This document shows, piece after piece, positions 32,692 through 41,658 of a DNA stretch of 64,000 nt; position 1 is the stretch's first letter, and each line of letters opens with the position of its first letter. A program made the position numbers and the translations under genes. The stretch spans positions 6,510,501 through 6,574,500 of the forward strand of contig NZ_CP081903.1 of assembly GCF_020091405.1 (NCBI RefSeq), read 5' to 3'. The stretch comes from Bacteroides cellulosilyticus (GTDB lineage Bacteria > Bacteroidota > Bacteroidia > Bacteroidales > Bacteroidaceae). Under the pieces are notes generated by a model. The model did no database searches. It was not told where the DNA came from and saw nothing but the letters and a program-made list of their open reading frames with translations.

Positions 32692-34299
32692 ATGAAGAAA
32701 TGCTTGTTATCGGGATTATTCCTGTTGTTCGTTCTCCTGCCTTTCCGTGCTGCAAACAAAGTTGACTTGTCCGGAGAGTTGGAAGCCGCCCTGAAACTGC
32801 GCAATCAATATTCACTCCGGAAGGAGGCACGGATTGACAGCCTCAAGCATTTACTCTATCCGGCCATGGGCGACGATGCACGTTTCCAATTATACAATGC
32901 CATTTATGAGGAATATTATACGTACCGTTTCGATTCGGCCATGCTTTACGTAGACCGGGAAGAACAAGTGGCTATGAAACTCTCCAACCCCGCATACCGC
33001 AATCTGAGCATTATTCACCGCTCCATCCTCCTCTCCACTTCGGGGTATTTCAGCGAATCCATTCAAAACCTGGAACAGATAGACAGCCGCATACTGGACG
33101 ATGCATTGCGAATAGAATACTATACGGCTTACGAATGGGCATACAGCATGTGGGCCGAATATTCCAATGATAAAGTATACGCTCCCCGCTATTATGAAAA
33201 GGAGATGCTTTATCAGGATTCACTTATCAGTGTCCTGCCCGCCAGTTCACCGCTGCATCATTATTGGAAAGGTGAAAATCTCTATCGCCACCGCAGGTAT
33301 GCCGAAGCGGAAGATTGCTATAAAAAGGCATTGGAAGGGTTGCCTGTCAATGTCCGATTGTATGCTATGGTGACTTACGGACTGGCATTAGTGTACTCAC
33401 AAACCAATAATTGGGAAGAATATGAAAATTACCTGATAATGGCAGCCATCTCCGACCAGGTATGCCCATTGAAAGAGAATCTGGCTTTACAGGAACTGGC
33501 CCTATATATTTTCAAGAACAGAAGCGGAGAAGTTTCACGTGCCAACCGTTACTTAAACCATTCTCTGGAAGATGCCATGTTCTACAACAACCGCCTGCGT
33601 ATGCTCGAAATAGCGAGGAAGTTCCCCTCCATCGTGCTTTCCTATCAGGAACAGAATCTTATCAAAAGTCAAAGATTGCAATGGTCGCTGATATGTATCA
33701 GTCTCTTGTCTATCGGACTGGTGGTTTCCCTGGTTTATATTTACCGGCAGATGAACCAGTTGCATAAGCGGAGAAAGATATTGGCGGATATGAACCAGGA
33801 ACTGCAACATCTGAATAAAGCGTTGGTAGATACGAATCATACGCGCGAGGAGTATGTGAGTCTGTTTATGGATTTATGTGCCGCCTACATAGATAAACTG
33901 AATAAATACCAGGATTTAGTGAAGCGCAAGGTAAAGGCAAAGCAAACGGACGATTTACTGAGACTGGTCAATGCAACCAAGCTTTCGGACACGGATGCCA
34001 AGGAGTTCTTTATGAACTTCGATACGGCTTTCCTAAATCTGTATCCTAACTTTATAAAGGAATTCAATTCCCTGTTGCGCGAAGGAGAAGAGATTATGCC
34101 CAAGCGGGGGGAAATCCTGACTACGGAACTTCGGATATTCGCTTTAATACGGATGGGGATTAAGGATAGCTCCAAGATAGCCACTCTCCTGTTCTATTCT
34201 CCGCAGACGATTTATAATCATCGGAGTGTGGTGAAGAATAAGGCAAAGATGAGGGATAGTTTCGAGAAACAGGTGGAGGAGCTTTGTGCGGTGATGTAA
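32692..34299 (+). CDS. DUF6377-type membrane regulator with TPR sensor
   Basis: A 535-residue protein with a signal peptide (MKKCLLSGLFLLFVLLPFRA), helical TPR-like repeats to about residue 320 (YRHRRYAEAEDCYKKALEGLP), a TM helix at about 331-352 (LQWSLICISLLSIGLVVSLVY), a coiled coil, and a cytosolic C-terminal part ending in a LuxR-like helix-turn-helix (LRIFALIRMGIKDSSKIATLLFYSPQTIYNHRSVVKNKAK). This architecture is a one-component transmembrane regulator common in Bacteroides. Its divergent position makes the TonB-receptor/alpha-galactosidase operon the likely target. Confidence 0.85.
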   Translation: MKKCLLSGLFLLFVLLPFRAANKVDLSGELEAALKLRNQYSLRKEARIDSLKHLLYPAMGDDARFQLYNAIYEEYYTYRFDSAMLYVDREEQVAMKLSNPAYRNLSIIHRSILLSTSGYFSESIQNLEQIDSRILDDALRIEYYTAYEWAYSMWAEYSNDKVYAPRYYEKEMLYQDSLISVLPASSPLHHYWKGENLYRHRRYAEAEDCYKKALEGLPVNVRLYAMVTYGLALVYSQTNNWEEYENYLIMAAISDQVCPLKENLALQELALYIFKNRSGEVSRANRYLNHSLEDAMFYNNRLRMLEIARKFPSIVLSYQEQNLIKSQRLQWSLICISLLSIGLVVSLVYIYRQMNQLHKRRKILADMNQELQHLNKALVDTNHTREEYVSLFMDLCAAYIDKLNKYQDLVKRKVKAKQTDDLLRLVNATKLSDTDAKEFFMNFDTAFLNLYPNFIKEFNSLLREGEEIMPKRGEILTTELRIFALIRMGIKDSSKIATLLFYSPQTIYNHRSVVKNKAKMRDSFEKQVEELCAVM

Positions 34300-34368
34300 A
34301 TTCATTCATCCCGATTAAGATTATCTTCTATCCTTATCTATTTGAAGAAGGTTAGCCTTAAAACAAGA

Positions 34369-34400
34369 GTAGGAAGAAAACCCCTTCGTTTCCTTCCTAC
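34369..34400. terminator. Hairpin between convergent genes
   Basis: GTAGGAAG (34369-34376) pairs with CTTCCTAC (34393-34400), with AAAC/GTTT pairing inside, between the DUF6377-type gene and the convergent fimbrillin gene. T-rich sequence follows on the plus strand. Confidence 0.65.
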
Positions 34401-34473
34401 CCGATTCTTTATTCTCAAAAGTTTTTTCTTATGTAACAAAGATCTTTTTTTATCTTTCTTTGTCCTTTCTCTC

Positions 34474-36405
34474 TTACGGTACTATCGCCGCTTCCGTCAC
34501 ATTCACCGTTACCGTCACCTTCTTTGACGCATCCGACAGATTCTGGATTTCAAAGGTTGCAGCCCCGTTTGCCGGGAATGCTGTTGGGAAATCCTTCGCA
34601 TTCTGATCCAGCGTCAGGGTGTAGTCCACGGCTTCGGTGGCATGTCCCACCGCCTTGTCAGCATTCAGCCAGGCGGGCAGACCGGAAAGCTTGCTGCCAC
34701 CTTTGGCGGTCACGGTAAGTTTCATGGACGAGGTGGTTCCGGAACTCGCCTGTTTCTGCATGCTGAGTACTCCGGTTGTCACATCCGGTGATTCAGTACC
34801 CGCAGTGTAGGTATTGGCGCCGGTCGGTTCCGACGGAGTACTTGCCGCAGCAACAATTGTGGGCACTCCGACTGAGGCCTTCACCACAATCTGACTCTCT
34901 TCACGTCCCGCCTTGCTGCGCAGGATAATGATAGCCTTCGGGAACTGATTACCCGCATACCCAGACTTTTTTGACACCTTGCAGGTGTAAGAGGTAGAAC
35001 CGGAACGGGTCACCACATCTTTCGCGATTGCTGTTTCCAACCATTCGGCGGCACCGCCCGCAGAACCGGTATAGACAATGCTGCATTCCGCTTCCGAGTT
35101 GCTGGTGAAAGGGATGTTGAAGTAAGTTGTTTCATCCGGAGAGACGGTGGCTTCATTGTTGCCCGCAATAGTGGTTGCTCCCGATTCTACCAGCGTCCCG
35201 ATGGCCAGTTCATTTTCCGGCTGGTACTCAAAATCGCCGCCGTCCGTCCAGTCCGTGACGGTGATGTTCACATCCAGTTTGAACGGGTCGGCATCCGTGA
35301 TGCGGACCGTGTAGCGATGGTTGGGTTTCACTTCGATGTATCCGCCTGTACCCGCTACCGATTGCTCAAATTCCACCATGTAACTCACTTCCTGCGGCAC
35401 GTCCGTCATGTTCAGCGCATACTTGCCCTTGATAATCAGGTAGCCATTGTCCGCAATCGGACTGGGGTAACTGTAGAAAGCACCTTTCTGAGTGCCCTTG
35501 TTGGCATCGGCGCCGTCAAAGTCACGGTCGGGATAGGTGATGAGCGTTTGGGCGGGGATAGCATCATCCACCGGAACCACCGGGAAGAAGGTAACTCCCT
35601 TGCGGCCGTGGCCCATCGATACGCTGGTGATGGTGAGATGCGACAATTTCGCATCATTGATAATATCGAAACGGGAGACGATACGCGAAAGTGTCATGTT
35701 GATGCGGGTACGGGAACCCATACTGATGTCCCGCAGGTCGAGTGCGGGGCTATAAGAACCTACCATGGGCAGGGGCGTCAGCAGCACGTCTGTGGTTTCA
35801 GTAGGGTCCAGCAATGGGGTGGTAAAGGTGAGGAAGTCCGTTTCGGTGGGGACTCCCGCCTTAGTCACCAGATTATAATCCGTACCCGGGGAGTTTTGTT
35901 CCAGCGGGGTGAAGAGGGTGTATTCCGCTCCGGCTTTCAGCAATTTGGGCTGGTTGGCAATGCAGTAGAACTTGGTGAACAGGCCCTTTTGGGGGCGCAG
36001 AGTAGCCAGTGCCACGTTGTCGCCTTCCATGGTCAGCACAATCTTGGTGGCGCCAACCACGGTGGAACCGTCAGCACGGTAGCAGAAACGCTCCTGATAG
36101 GTGTAGGGGCCTTCTTCTTTGTCCGAGGAGAATACGTAGATGTCCAGTGTGGAGATTTCATTCTCTTCGGTGGTGGCGATGGGGGCGTCGGCACGGGTGG
36201 TGCCCGTTGTCTTAGGGGTGCCCGCCGTCTTTATGCTCAGCTTGTTCTGGAAGCCCAGGATGACTTCGCGGCGCGTGGGGTCACTGGCCAGCGGGTCATC
36301 GCCGGGAGTGGTTGACGGCAGAACTTCCGCTTCGCTGCAACCCGCAAGGGACAGGGCAAGCAAGCCTATCAACCAAGCGGAAAACTGTTTTCTGTTTTTA
36401 ATCAT
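34474..36405 (-). CDS. Fimbrillin-like lipoprotein (type V pilus subunit), distal gene
   Basis: A 643-residue fimbrillin-like lipoprotein: lipobox LSLAGC, then the FimA/Mfa-like N-terminal domain with LDIYVFSSDKEEGPYTYQERF and KGLFTKFYCIANQP. Arg sites (TTRADAP) lie about 70 residues in, where pilins of this class are cut by an Arg-specific protease before strand-exchange assembly. The C-terminal half has Ig/BACON-like beta repeats (YFNIPFTSNSEAECSIVYTGSAGG). It is clearly paralogous to the 41659 gene. It is the last gene of the pilus cluster and could be a shaft or tip subunit. Confidence 0.85.
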   Translation of the reverse strand: MIKNRKQFSAWLIGLLALSLAGCSEAEVLPSTTPGDDPLASDPTRREVILGFQNKLSIKTAGTPKTTGTTRADAPIATTEENEISTLDIYVFSSDKEEGPYTYQERFCYRADGSTVVGATKIVLTMEGDNVALATLRPQKGLFTKFYCIANQPKLLKAGAEYTLFTPLEQNSPGTDYNLVTKAGVPTETDFLTFTTPLLDPTETTDVLLTPLPMVGSYSPALDLRDISMGSRTRINMTLSRIVSRFDIINDAKLSHLTITSVSMGHGRKGVTFFPVVPVDDAIPAQTLITYPDRDFDGADANKGTQKGAFYSYPSPIADNGYLIIKGKYALNMTDVPQEVSYMVEFEQSVAGTGGYIEVKPNHRYTVRITDADPFKLDVNITVTDWTDGGDFEYQPENELAIGTLVESGATTIAGNNEATVSPDETTYFNIPFTSNSEAECSIVYTGSAGGAAEWLETAIAKDVVTRSGSTSYTCKVSKKSGYAGNQFPKAIIILRSKAGREESQIVVKASVGVPTIVAAASTPSEPTGANTYTAGTESPDVTTGVLSMQKQASSGTTSSMKLTVTAKGGSKLSGLPAWLNADKAVGHATEAVDYTLTLDQNAKDFPTAFPANGAATFEIQNLSDASKKVTVTVNVTEAAIVP

Positions 36406-36434
36406 GATCTTATTGTTATTAATTGATTACTTAA

Positions 36435-38630
36435 TTAAGGAACAACGGGCGCAGGGCTTACCAGTACGGTCACGTCTTCCATGCCCGAGATGTTGTTTTT
36501 CAGCACAATCGGAGCGGCGGTGAAGTCGGTGACGGAATTCTTCACGGTCAGGGTGAAGGTCTGGGTGCCGGTGGCATCCGTCGCATTGGTTCGTGTAAAG
36601 GCGGCAGTCTCGGCAACGGTGAACCAGGAGGACAAGGTACTGGCCGTTACGCCTTGCGGAGAAGTTACTTCCACTACGACGGTGGTGGCGTCGGCACGCG
36701 GCACGTCGGTAATCTTATAATTGTTGTAAGTGGCTCCGCCCGGGGTACCCGTCAGTTCAATCGTTGTGATGGCAGGGTCAAGCAACTCTACCGTCAGTTC
36801 CAGTTTCTTGGCGGCATCGCCCAGACTGATGATCTCGAACTTACTGTCCACACCGCTGGTTGCCGTCACGTCTTTCAGTGTGAGCGTGTAGTACTCTTCT
36901 ACCGGGGTATCAAGGGAAACATCCGTGGAGGGAGTGCCCGAGGTGCTTGGTGTGGGGCCTGTTTTACTTTTCGAGACTTCCAGCCATGGCATTTGGCTGT
37001 TCAACACCAGCTTTGTGCCGAAGAGACAGCTTGCTCCGAGTGTGATGTTGCTCTTATTCGTCTTATACATAGTGAGTTTGTTGTTTGCCACATCATACAG
37101 GTTGAAGTTCCCCGTAGCCGCATCCGGCGTAGCGAAGTCCAGTGCCGGGGCTATGGCGGGAGGCACAATGGTCAGTTTGGTGTACACCGATTCATCCTGT
37201 GAAGCCGATTCATTGGCAAGTGTCAGCGTGATGGGAACATAAGGCTTGGCGGCGTCCAGCGTGTAATTGAAGGTCATGGTAGTGGTGGTTACTCCATCCA
37301 CAACTTCCGACTTGTAGTCGGCAGTCTTGTGCGTCAGCCAGTCGATGTCCCATCCGGTGGTGGTGCTGAATCTTGGCTGCACCTTGCCACTGGCTGTGGC
37401 GGTCAGCGTGATGGTTTTCTCCGCACCGTCGGCGGTTACACTGATTTCCTTGGTGGTGACGTCCTTGTCGGCTCCTTCCACATTCAGTGCAGTCACTACG
37501 GGTGCCGCGTTATCGGGTTTGATGATGACTCCGCCACCACTGGTCCAGTCCACGATTTCGAAGAAAGCGGTGATGGTGGCTTCCATCACTTCCTTGATGT
37601 GCAGGGTGTAGCGGGTATTGGCTACTACGTCCATGAACGTGGCAGCCCCGCCACCATCGGGAACACGTTGTATATCAAGATGGTACTCCACCGGAACGGG
37701 GTCTTTCTGCATCGGGTTCTGGTATTTGCCCTTGATGATGAGGAATGCCTTGTCCGTATCCTTGAGCGGATAGGTGTAGAGGGCGCTCTCCGTCAATCCC
37801 TGATTGGCTTTAGGTAGCATCAGGTAGCTGCCTTCGGCGGTGGGATACTGGATGAGGTTGGTGGCGCGATCAGGGTCGCTAAGGTCAGCCAGCGTGCCCG
37901 GCATTACTGTGGACTGATTGCGGCCGTTGCCCAGCGAGACGCTTTCGATAATCAGTCCCGTCTTGGCGGATTCGTTGTCGATGTCGAAACGGCTCACGCG
38001 GCGTTTGAGTTCGATGTTCACCGTGGCGATGTTGCCCAGTATCTTCGTAGTACCACTTCCGGTCATCACCAGCGGGGTGCCCAGAGCGGTGCCTGTCGGG
38101 AGGAGTTTGGAGGTGAAGTACTTTTCGAAATCCTCGTCCTTTGTGCCTGTGGTTACAATAGCTCCGGTGGCGGCATTGGTGGTCACCGCTGTCAGGGGAT
38201 CGATGGCGGTTCCGTCAGTCTTGTAGAGCGTTGTACTGTTTGCCACGCAATACAGTTTCAGGTTGGGGATGCCTTTGAGTTCCGTGGGGAAGATGGAGGC
38301 TTTCCGGTCAGTACCGGCACCGCTCAGTTTGAAAGTCTTGGCTGCGGTGTTGTCATCCGCGGCAGCCGTCCACTTTTCAAGATACTGGTAATCACCGCCG
38401 TCGGCGGTGGCGGCGAATACATAGATGTCCAGATTATCGATCTGGTTTTCACTCTCGGAAGCGATGGCGCGGGTGTATTCCTGCGACTCACCTCCGCCAC
38501 TAAATACGAGACGGATCTCTTTGCCTTGCGCTCCACCGATGGGAGTGTCGTCAGGTTCAAGCTCTGCCTGGCTGCATCCTGCAAGCAGGGCAAGCAAGGC
38601 GGGCATCCAAAGCATGTTCTTCTTTTTCAT
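36435..38630 (-). CDS. Fimbrillin-like lipoprotein (type V pilus subunit)
   Basis: About 731 residues. Lipobox LLALLAGC, then a fimbrillin-type N-terminal domain with NLDIYVFAATADGGDYQYLEKW and ELKGIPNLKLYCVANST. A predicted processing Arg lies in YTRAIASE. The C-terminal half has repeated beta domains (MPWLEVSKSK, LEVTSPQGV-like units) ending IVLKNNISGMEDVTVLVSPAP. Start at 38630 (MKKKNMLW), one codon inside the longest frame. It is 29 bp upstream of the 34474 gene and follows the 46-bp repeat array. Confidence 0.85.
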   Translation of the reverse strand: MKKKNMLWMPALLALLAGCSQAELEPDDTPIGGAQGKEIRLVFSGGGESQEYTRAIASESENQIDNLDIYVFAATADGGDYQYLEKWTAAADDNTAAKTFKLSGAGTDRKASIFPTELKGIPNLKLYCVANSTTLYKTDGTAIDPLTAVTTNAATGAIVTTGTKDEDFEKYFTSKLLPTGTALGTPLVMTGSGTTKILGNIATVNIELKRRVSRFDIDNESAKTGLIIESVSLGNGRNQSTVMPGTLADLSDPDRATNLIQYPTAEGSYLMLPKANQGLTESALYTYPLKDTDKAFLIIKGKYQNPMQKDPVPVEYHLDIQRVPDGGGAATFMDVVANTRYTLHIKEVMEATITAFFEIVDWTSGGGVIIKPDNAAPVVTALNVEGADKDVTTKEISVTADGAEKTITLTATASGKVQPRFSTTTGWDIDWLTHKTADYKSEVVDGVTTTTMTFNYTLDAAKPYVPITLTLANESASQDESVYTKLTIVPPAIAPALDFATPDAATGNFNLYDVANNKLTMYKTNKSNITLGASCLFGTKLVLNSQMPWLEVSKSKTGPTPSTSGTPSTDVSLDTPVEEYYTLTLKDVTATSGVDSKFEIISLGDAAKKLELTVELLDPAITTIELTGTPGGATYNNYKITDVPRADATTVVVEVTSPQGVTASTLSSWFTVAETAAFTRTNATDATGTQTFTLTVKNSVTDFTAAPIVLKNNISGMEDVTVLVSPAPVVP

Positions 38631-38686
38631 CATTTGTCTATACTTTTATTTGAAAGTTAATAAATTAATTATAAGCTATTTAGCCG

Positions 38687-38857
38687 GCCGTACTGTTACG
38701 GCACCCGTAAACGGTCAGTTACGCCAGTCGTAATAGTACTGTTACGGCACCCGTAAACGGTCAGTTACGCCGGTCGTAATAGTACTGTTACGGTACCCGT
38801 AAACGGTCAGTTACGCCGGTCGTAATAGTACTGTTACGGCACCCGTAACAGTACGGC
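38687..38857. repeat. 46-bp tandem repeat bounded by 15-bp inverted ends
   Basis: Units start with GTACTGTTACGG at 38690, 38736, 38782 and 38828, exactly 46 bp apart (three full, one partial). Each unit holds two small hairpins, TTACGG-3-CCGTAA and TTACG-5-CGTAA. The array is bounded by GCCGTACTGTTACGG (38687-38701) and its complement (38843-38857); the last unit forms a 12-bp perfect hairpin (38828-38854). It fills the space between the DUF4469-type gene and the next fimbrillin gene. Confidence 0.9.
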
Positions 38858-38877
38858 TACCGGTTGCTGTTGTTTTT

Positions 38878-39678
38878 TTATCCCAACGGGTTCTCATCCA
38901 GGCCACCTTCTCCGCCACTACCACTACCGCTGCCCCCTCCTGAAGGTGCCGTGCCGATATAAATGGTCTTCACCACACTGCGCGGGACTTTCAGCAGCGT
39001 CTTACTGTTGCCGCTAAACTGTGTGGTTACTTTCAGTTCATACGTTCCGTCAGCCAGCTCGGCGGGGATAATGAATGTCAGTTTCGAAGGATCGTTCGTT
39101 ACCCAGAGGTCTTCGGTCACTTTGGTTTCCTTGTTCTTGCTACTTGTCAGGGTAATACCCACCGTCGGGTCGGTTCCCGCTACTTTCAGCCTGCCGCCTG
39201 TTAGTGTGAAGGCACGTCCTGCCGTGGCTGAGGCGTCCAGTGCGCGGGTGGAGGCATCCTGCACGCCGCCGATGTACATGGCGCTGCCTTTCTCGCCGAT
39301 AATGCCCACGGTGGTTTGCTTGATGGCTTCACGCAGGTCGGCGCCTACGTTGAAGTTCACCACGATGGAATTCTTCTCCGGGTTCCAGGTGGAACCCTCT
39401 ATTATACCCCGGAAGTTGACGGAAGCGTAGTATAACCCTGTGTTCACACTCACTCCGGTCATCAGCAACCGCTTGATGACACGCTTCTGCAAGTCGAAGA
39501 CGTGACGGATCGTTTCTTCGCGCAGACCGGAGTCTTCGGCTTTCAATTCGGCAATGATGCGGTTTTCATCCGCGTTGCCGATGGATACAGGGACAAGAAT
39601 CACATCCTCCTTGTTGTCTACGGTCACGGTGTTGTCCGCCAGCTGACCGTTGATTTGATACTTGATTTCGTTTGCCAT
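38878..39678 (-). CDS. HU-like DNA-binding / DUF4469 domain protein
   Basis: A 266-residue protein with no signal peptide. The N-terminal ~125 residues resemble the HU-DNA_bdg domain of Bacteroides (MANEIKYQINGQLADNTVTV, ETIRHVFDLQKRVIKRLLMTG, TGLYYASVNFRGIIEG). An Ig-like DUF4469 domain follows (LTGGRLKVAGTDPTVGITLT to YELKVTTQFSG) and a Gly/Ser-rich tail. HU-like domains of this type are thought to shape DNA, but the DUF4469 part is uncharacterised. The position between pilus genes and beside a 46-bp tandem repeat suggests a local DNA partner; this is inference. Confidence 0.85.
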   Translation of the reverse strand: MANEIKYQINGQLADNTVTVDNKEDVILVPVSIGNADENRIIAELKAEDSGLREETIRHVFDLQKRVIKRLLMTGVSVNTGLYYASVNFRGIIEGSTWNPEKNSIVVNFNVGADLREAIKQTTVGIIGEKGSAMYIGGVQDASTRALDASATAGRAFTLTGGRLKVAGTDPTVGITLTSSKNKETKVTEDLWVTNDPSKLTFIIPAELADGTYELKVTTQFSGNSKTLLKVPRSVVKTIYIGTAPSGGGSGSGSGGEGGLDENPLG

Positions 39679-39798
39679 AATCTCTATGTTTTTATAATTA
39701 GTAATGTCGGTAAAACCAGAGTTCTGCCGGGTTAATAAATTCGATAATTAGGGCATGAGGAATGAGTTTCTTGGAGAAAAGCCGGGAGGGAATTCCAC

Positions 39799-39856
39799 AA
39801 AAAAATCATTCCAACATGTCAAAGTACGAAAGTTCGTTTGACATGTTGGAATGATT
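39799..39856 (-). terminator. 20-bp-stem terminator of the AAA/nuclease gene
   Basis: AATCATTCCAACATGTCAAA (39804-39823) pairs perfectly with 39837-39856. On the minus strand a run of seven T follows, so this is a strong intrinsic terminator for the gene at 39892. The same arm recurs upstream of that gene at 41531. Confidence 0.85.
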
Positions 39857-39891
39857 AAAATATAGGGGGATGCTTAGCCTTTAAGCGTCAA

Positions 39892-41445
39892 TTAAGATTC
39901 AACTATCCACTTCTCGATATTCCGGGTTTTCGCGCTGAAGTTTATTCCTATCTTAAGAAGCTTTCGCCCGTCGGCTGCAAAGGGAAGTGCATATTGCTTG
40001 TCGTTGATTTGCTGCAAAGCCTCTTCGGCAGTGCCATCCAGTTTGAATTCCATTATATAAATAAACTTGTCCGTCTTCAACACGAGGTCTACGCGGCCAT
40101 TGTTCGTTTTATACTCTACTTGGGTATAGAAGCCTACCAGCTTGAAGACGATGAAGAGCACATTTTCGTAATGCAGTTCCTGCTCGCGGATTACTTCGTA
40201 AGTGGTATCGGCAAAGAAACTCTGCAAGCGGCGGAAGAAGGAGTCGTAATCGCCCGATTCCACTTCACGAACAAACTTCTGAATCTCAAACGGGGTTTCC
40301 ACCTTACTTACGTTGGTATAGAAAGGCACAAGGAAACGGATAAATCCTTCCTCTACTTCCTTGTTGGGGAAACCTAAATGATACGTGCCGAAACGTTCAT
40401 CATACCCCTTTATGGTAAGATATCCGCTCTGATAAATCACCGGAATGGGGTTCGTGGATTCAGAATCTACGCTGTTCAGCACCTGGACGTCAGTTTCTTC
40501 GTGCGCCATCCGTTCCAGGTCATAGTGGTGTTTTTTCAATAACTTCACCAGATAAGTGGGAGTTCCGGTTTCAAACCAGTAACTGTTGAACTCTTTGCGT
40601 TTGAAGGCGTTGAGCAGGCTGAACGGGTTATAAATACCAATAGAATTGTGCGTGAAATGGTAACCGTCATAGTTCTCCTTGAGTTCAGCACAGATTTTAT
40701 CGTATGTCACTCCCCGGGCAGCGGCAAATTCATGCAGTTCGGCTTCCAGGTTCTCGTGAATCTCCCGTTCGCTGATTCCGCAGATCTCAATGTATTCGTT
40801 CCACATGGAAATGTCATCCAGATTATTCAGGTCGCTGAATACGCTGACTTTGCCGAATTTGGTTACACCTGTCAGCAGAGCGAACTTGATATAACCGTCT
40901 TTCGTCTTGAGTGCTCCATAAAAAGGTTTCAGGGTATCGCGGAATTGCTTTTGCAGTTCTTCGTTCCCGATAGCTTGCAGCATGGGTTTGTCGTACTCGT
41001 CCACGAGGATAACTACGCGTTGTCCCGTCTGCTCACAAGCTCGCTGAATGATGCCGGCAAAACGCAGGGAGAAGGAAGTCTCGGTCGGTCGGGTGCCATA
41101 CAGACTTTCCCAATAGGCCAGATTATCATTCAGGATTTTCTCCAGGCTCTCCAAAGTGTCATACTTCTCTATGTTGAGGTCCAGGTGCAGTATGGGGTGC
41201 GTTATCCAATCCTTTTCCAGCTTTTCCACGGCCAGTCCGTTGAACAGCTCCTTCTTTCCCTGGAAGTAGGCTTCCAACGTAGAGATGAGCAGGCTCTTGC
41301 CAAAACGGCGCGGACGACTGATAAAGTAGTAACGTCCGGTTTTCACCATTTGATAAATCAATGCCGTTTTATCAATATAGAAATAGCCATCCTCACGAAG
41401 ACTTTCGAAATTCTGGATGCCGATGGGAAAAATCTTATCGCTCAT
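39892..41445 (-). CDS. AAA-ATPase-like / PD-(D/E)XK nuclease family protein
   Basis: A 517-residue protein of the AAA-ATPase_like plus PDDEXK_9 (former DUF1703) architecture, which is highly multiplied in Bacteroides genomes. N-terminus: FPIGIQNFESLREDGYFYIDKT, P-loop SRPRRFGKSLL near residue 45, Walker B VVILVDEYDKPM near 145. The C-terminal nuclease core shows GRVDLVLKTD near 450 and YIMEFKLDG near 465 (D...ExK). Function is unknown; links to mobility or defence have been guessed for relatives. It has its own promoter and terminator and interrupts the pilus gene series. Confidence 0.93.
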   Translation of the reverse strand: MSDKIFPIGIQNFESLREDGYFYIDKTALIYQMVKTGRYYFISRPRRFGKSLLISTLEAYFQGKKELFNGLAVEKLEKDWITHPILHLDLNIEKYDTLESLEKILNDNLAYWESLYGTRPTETSFSLRFAGIIQRACEQTGQRVVILVDEYDKPMLQAIGNEELQKQFRDTLKPFYGALKTKDGYIKFALLTGVTKFGKVSVFSDLNNLDDISMWNEYIEICGISEREIHENLEAELHEFAAARGVTYDKICAELKENYDGYHFTHNSIGIYNPFSLLNAFKRKEFNSYWFETGTPTYLVKLLKKHHYDLERMAHEETDVQVLNSVDSESTNPIPVIYQSGYLTIKGYDERFGTYHLGFPNKEVEEGFIRFLVPFYTNVSKVETPFEIQKFVREVESGDYDSFFRRLQSFFADTTYEVIREQELHYENVLFIVFKLVGFYTQVEYKTNNGRVDLVLKTDKFIYIMEFKLDGTAEEALQQINDKQYALPFAADGRKLLKIGINFSAKTRNIEKWIVES

Positions 41446-41472
41446 ATTCTTCTACTTTTATACATCAATACA

Positions 41473-41480
41473 CAAAAGTA
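41473..41480 (-). promoter_or_regulatory. -7 element of the AAA/nuclease gene
   Basis: TACTTTTG on the minus strand, with ATTG (one mismatch to TTTG) 19 bp further upstream at 41500-41503. The gene is therefore an independent unit. Confidence 0.5.
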
Positions 41481-41530
41481 CTGATTTCTGTTTTATTCCC
41501 AATCGTAGAAGAGGTATTTATTTAAAAAGA

Positions 41531-41557
41531 AATCATTCCAACATGTCAAAGAACGAA
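41531..41557. repeat. Second copy of the terminator arm, upstream of the AAA/nuclease gene
   Basis: AATCATTCCAACATGTCAAA (41531-41550) plus G-ACGAA matches the left arm at 39804-39830 except for one base. With 39804 it forms direct repeats flanking the gene; there is no matching right arm here. Confidence 0.85.
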
Positions 41558-41658
41558 TGTGCTGTTGCCAGCTATGCCCAATGAAGGGATTGTCATTTCA
41601 AACGGTATTTGTTCAAGCAGATTTACAAATCCGCTGGAACGTACAGAATTATATATCT

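Noticed and set aside
35317..36315. 332-codon plus-strand frame opposite the fimbrillin gene
   Set aside because: Shadow frame in GC-rich coding DNA, Gly/Arg/His-rich with no domain.
38687..38857. CRISPR array
   Set aside because: Units are directly adjacent, with no variable spacers, and no cas genes are present.
39892..41445. IS transposase
   Set aside because: The flanking repeats suggested an insertion sequence, but the protein is an AAA/PD-(D/E)XK type and there are no terminal inverted repeats or clear target duplication.
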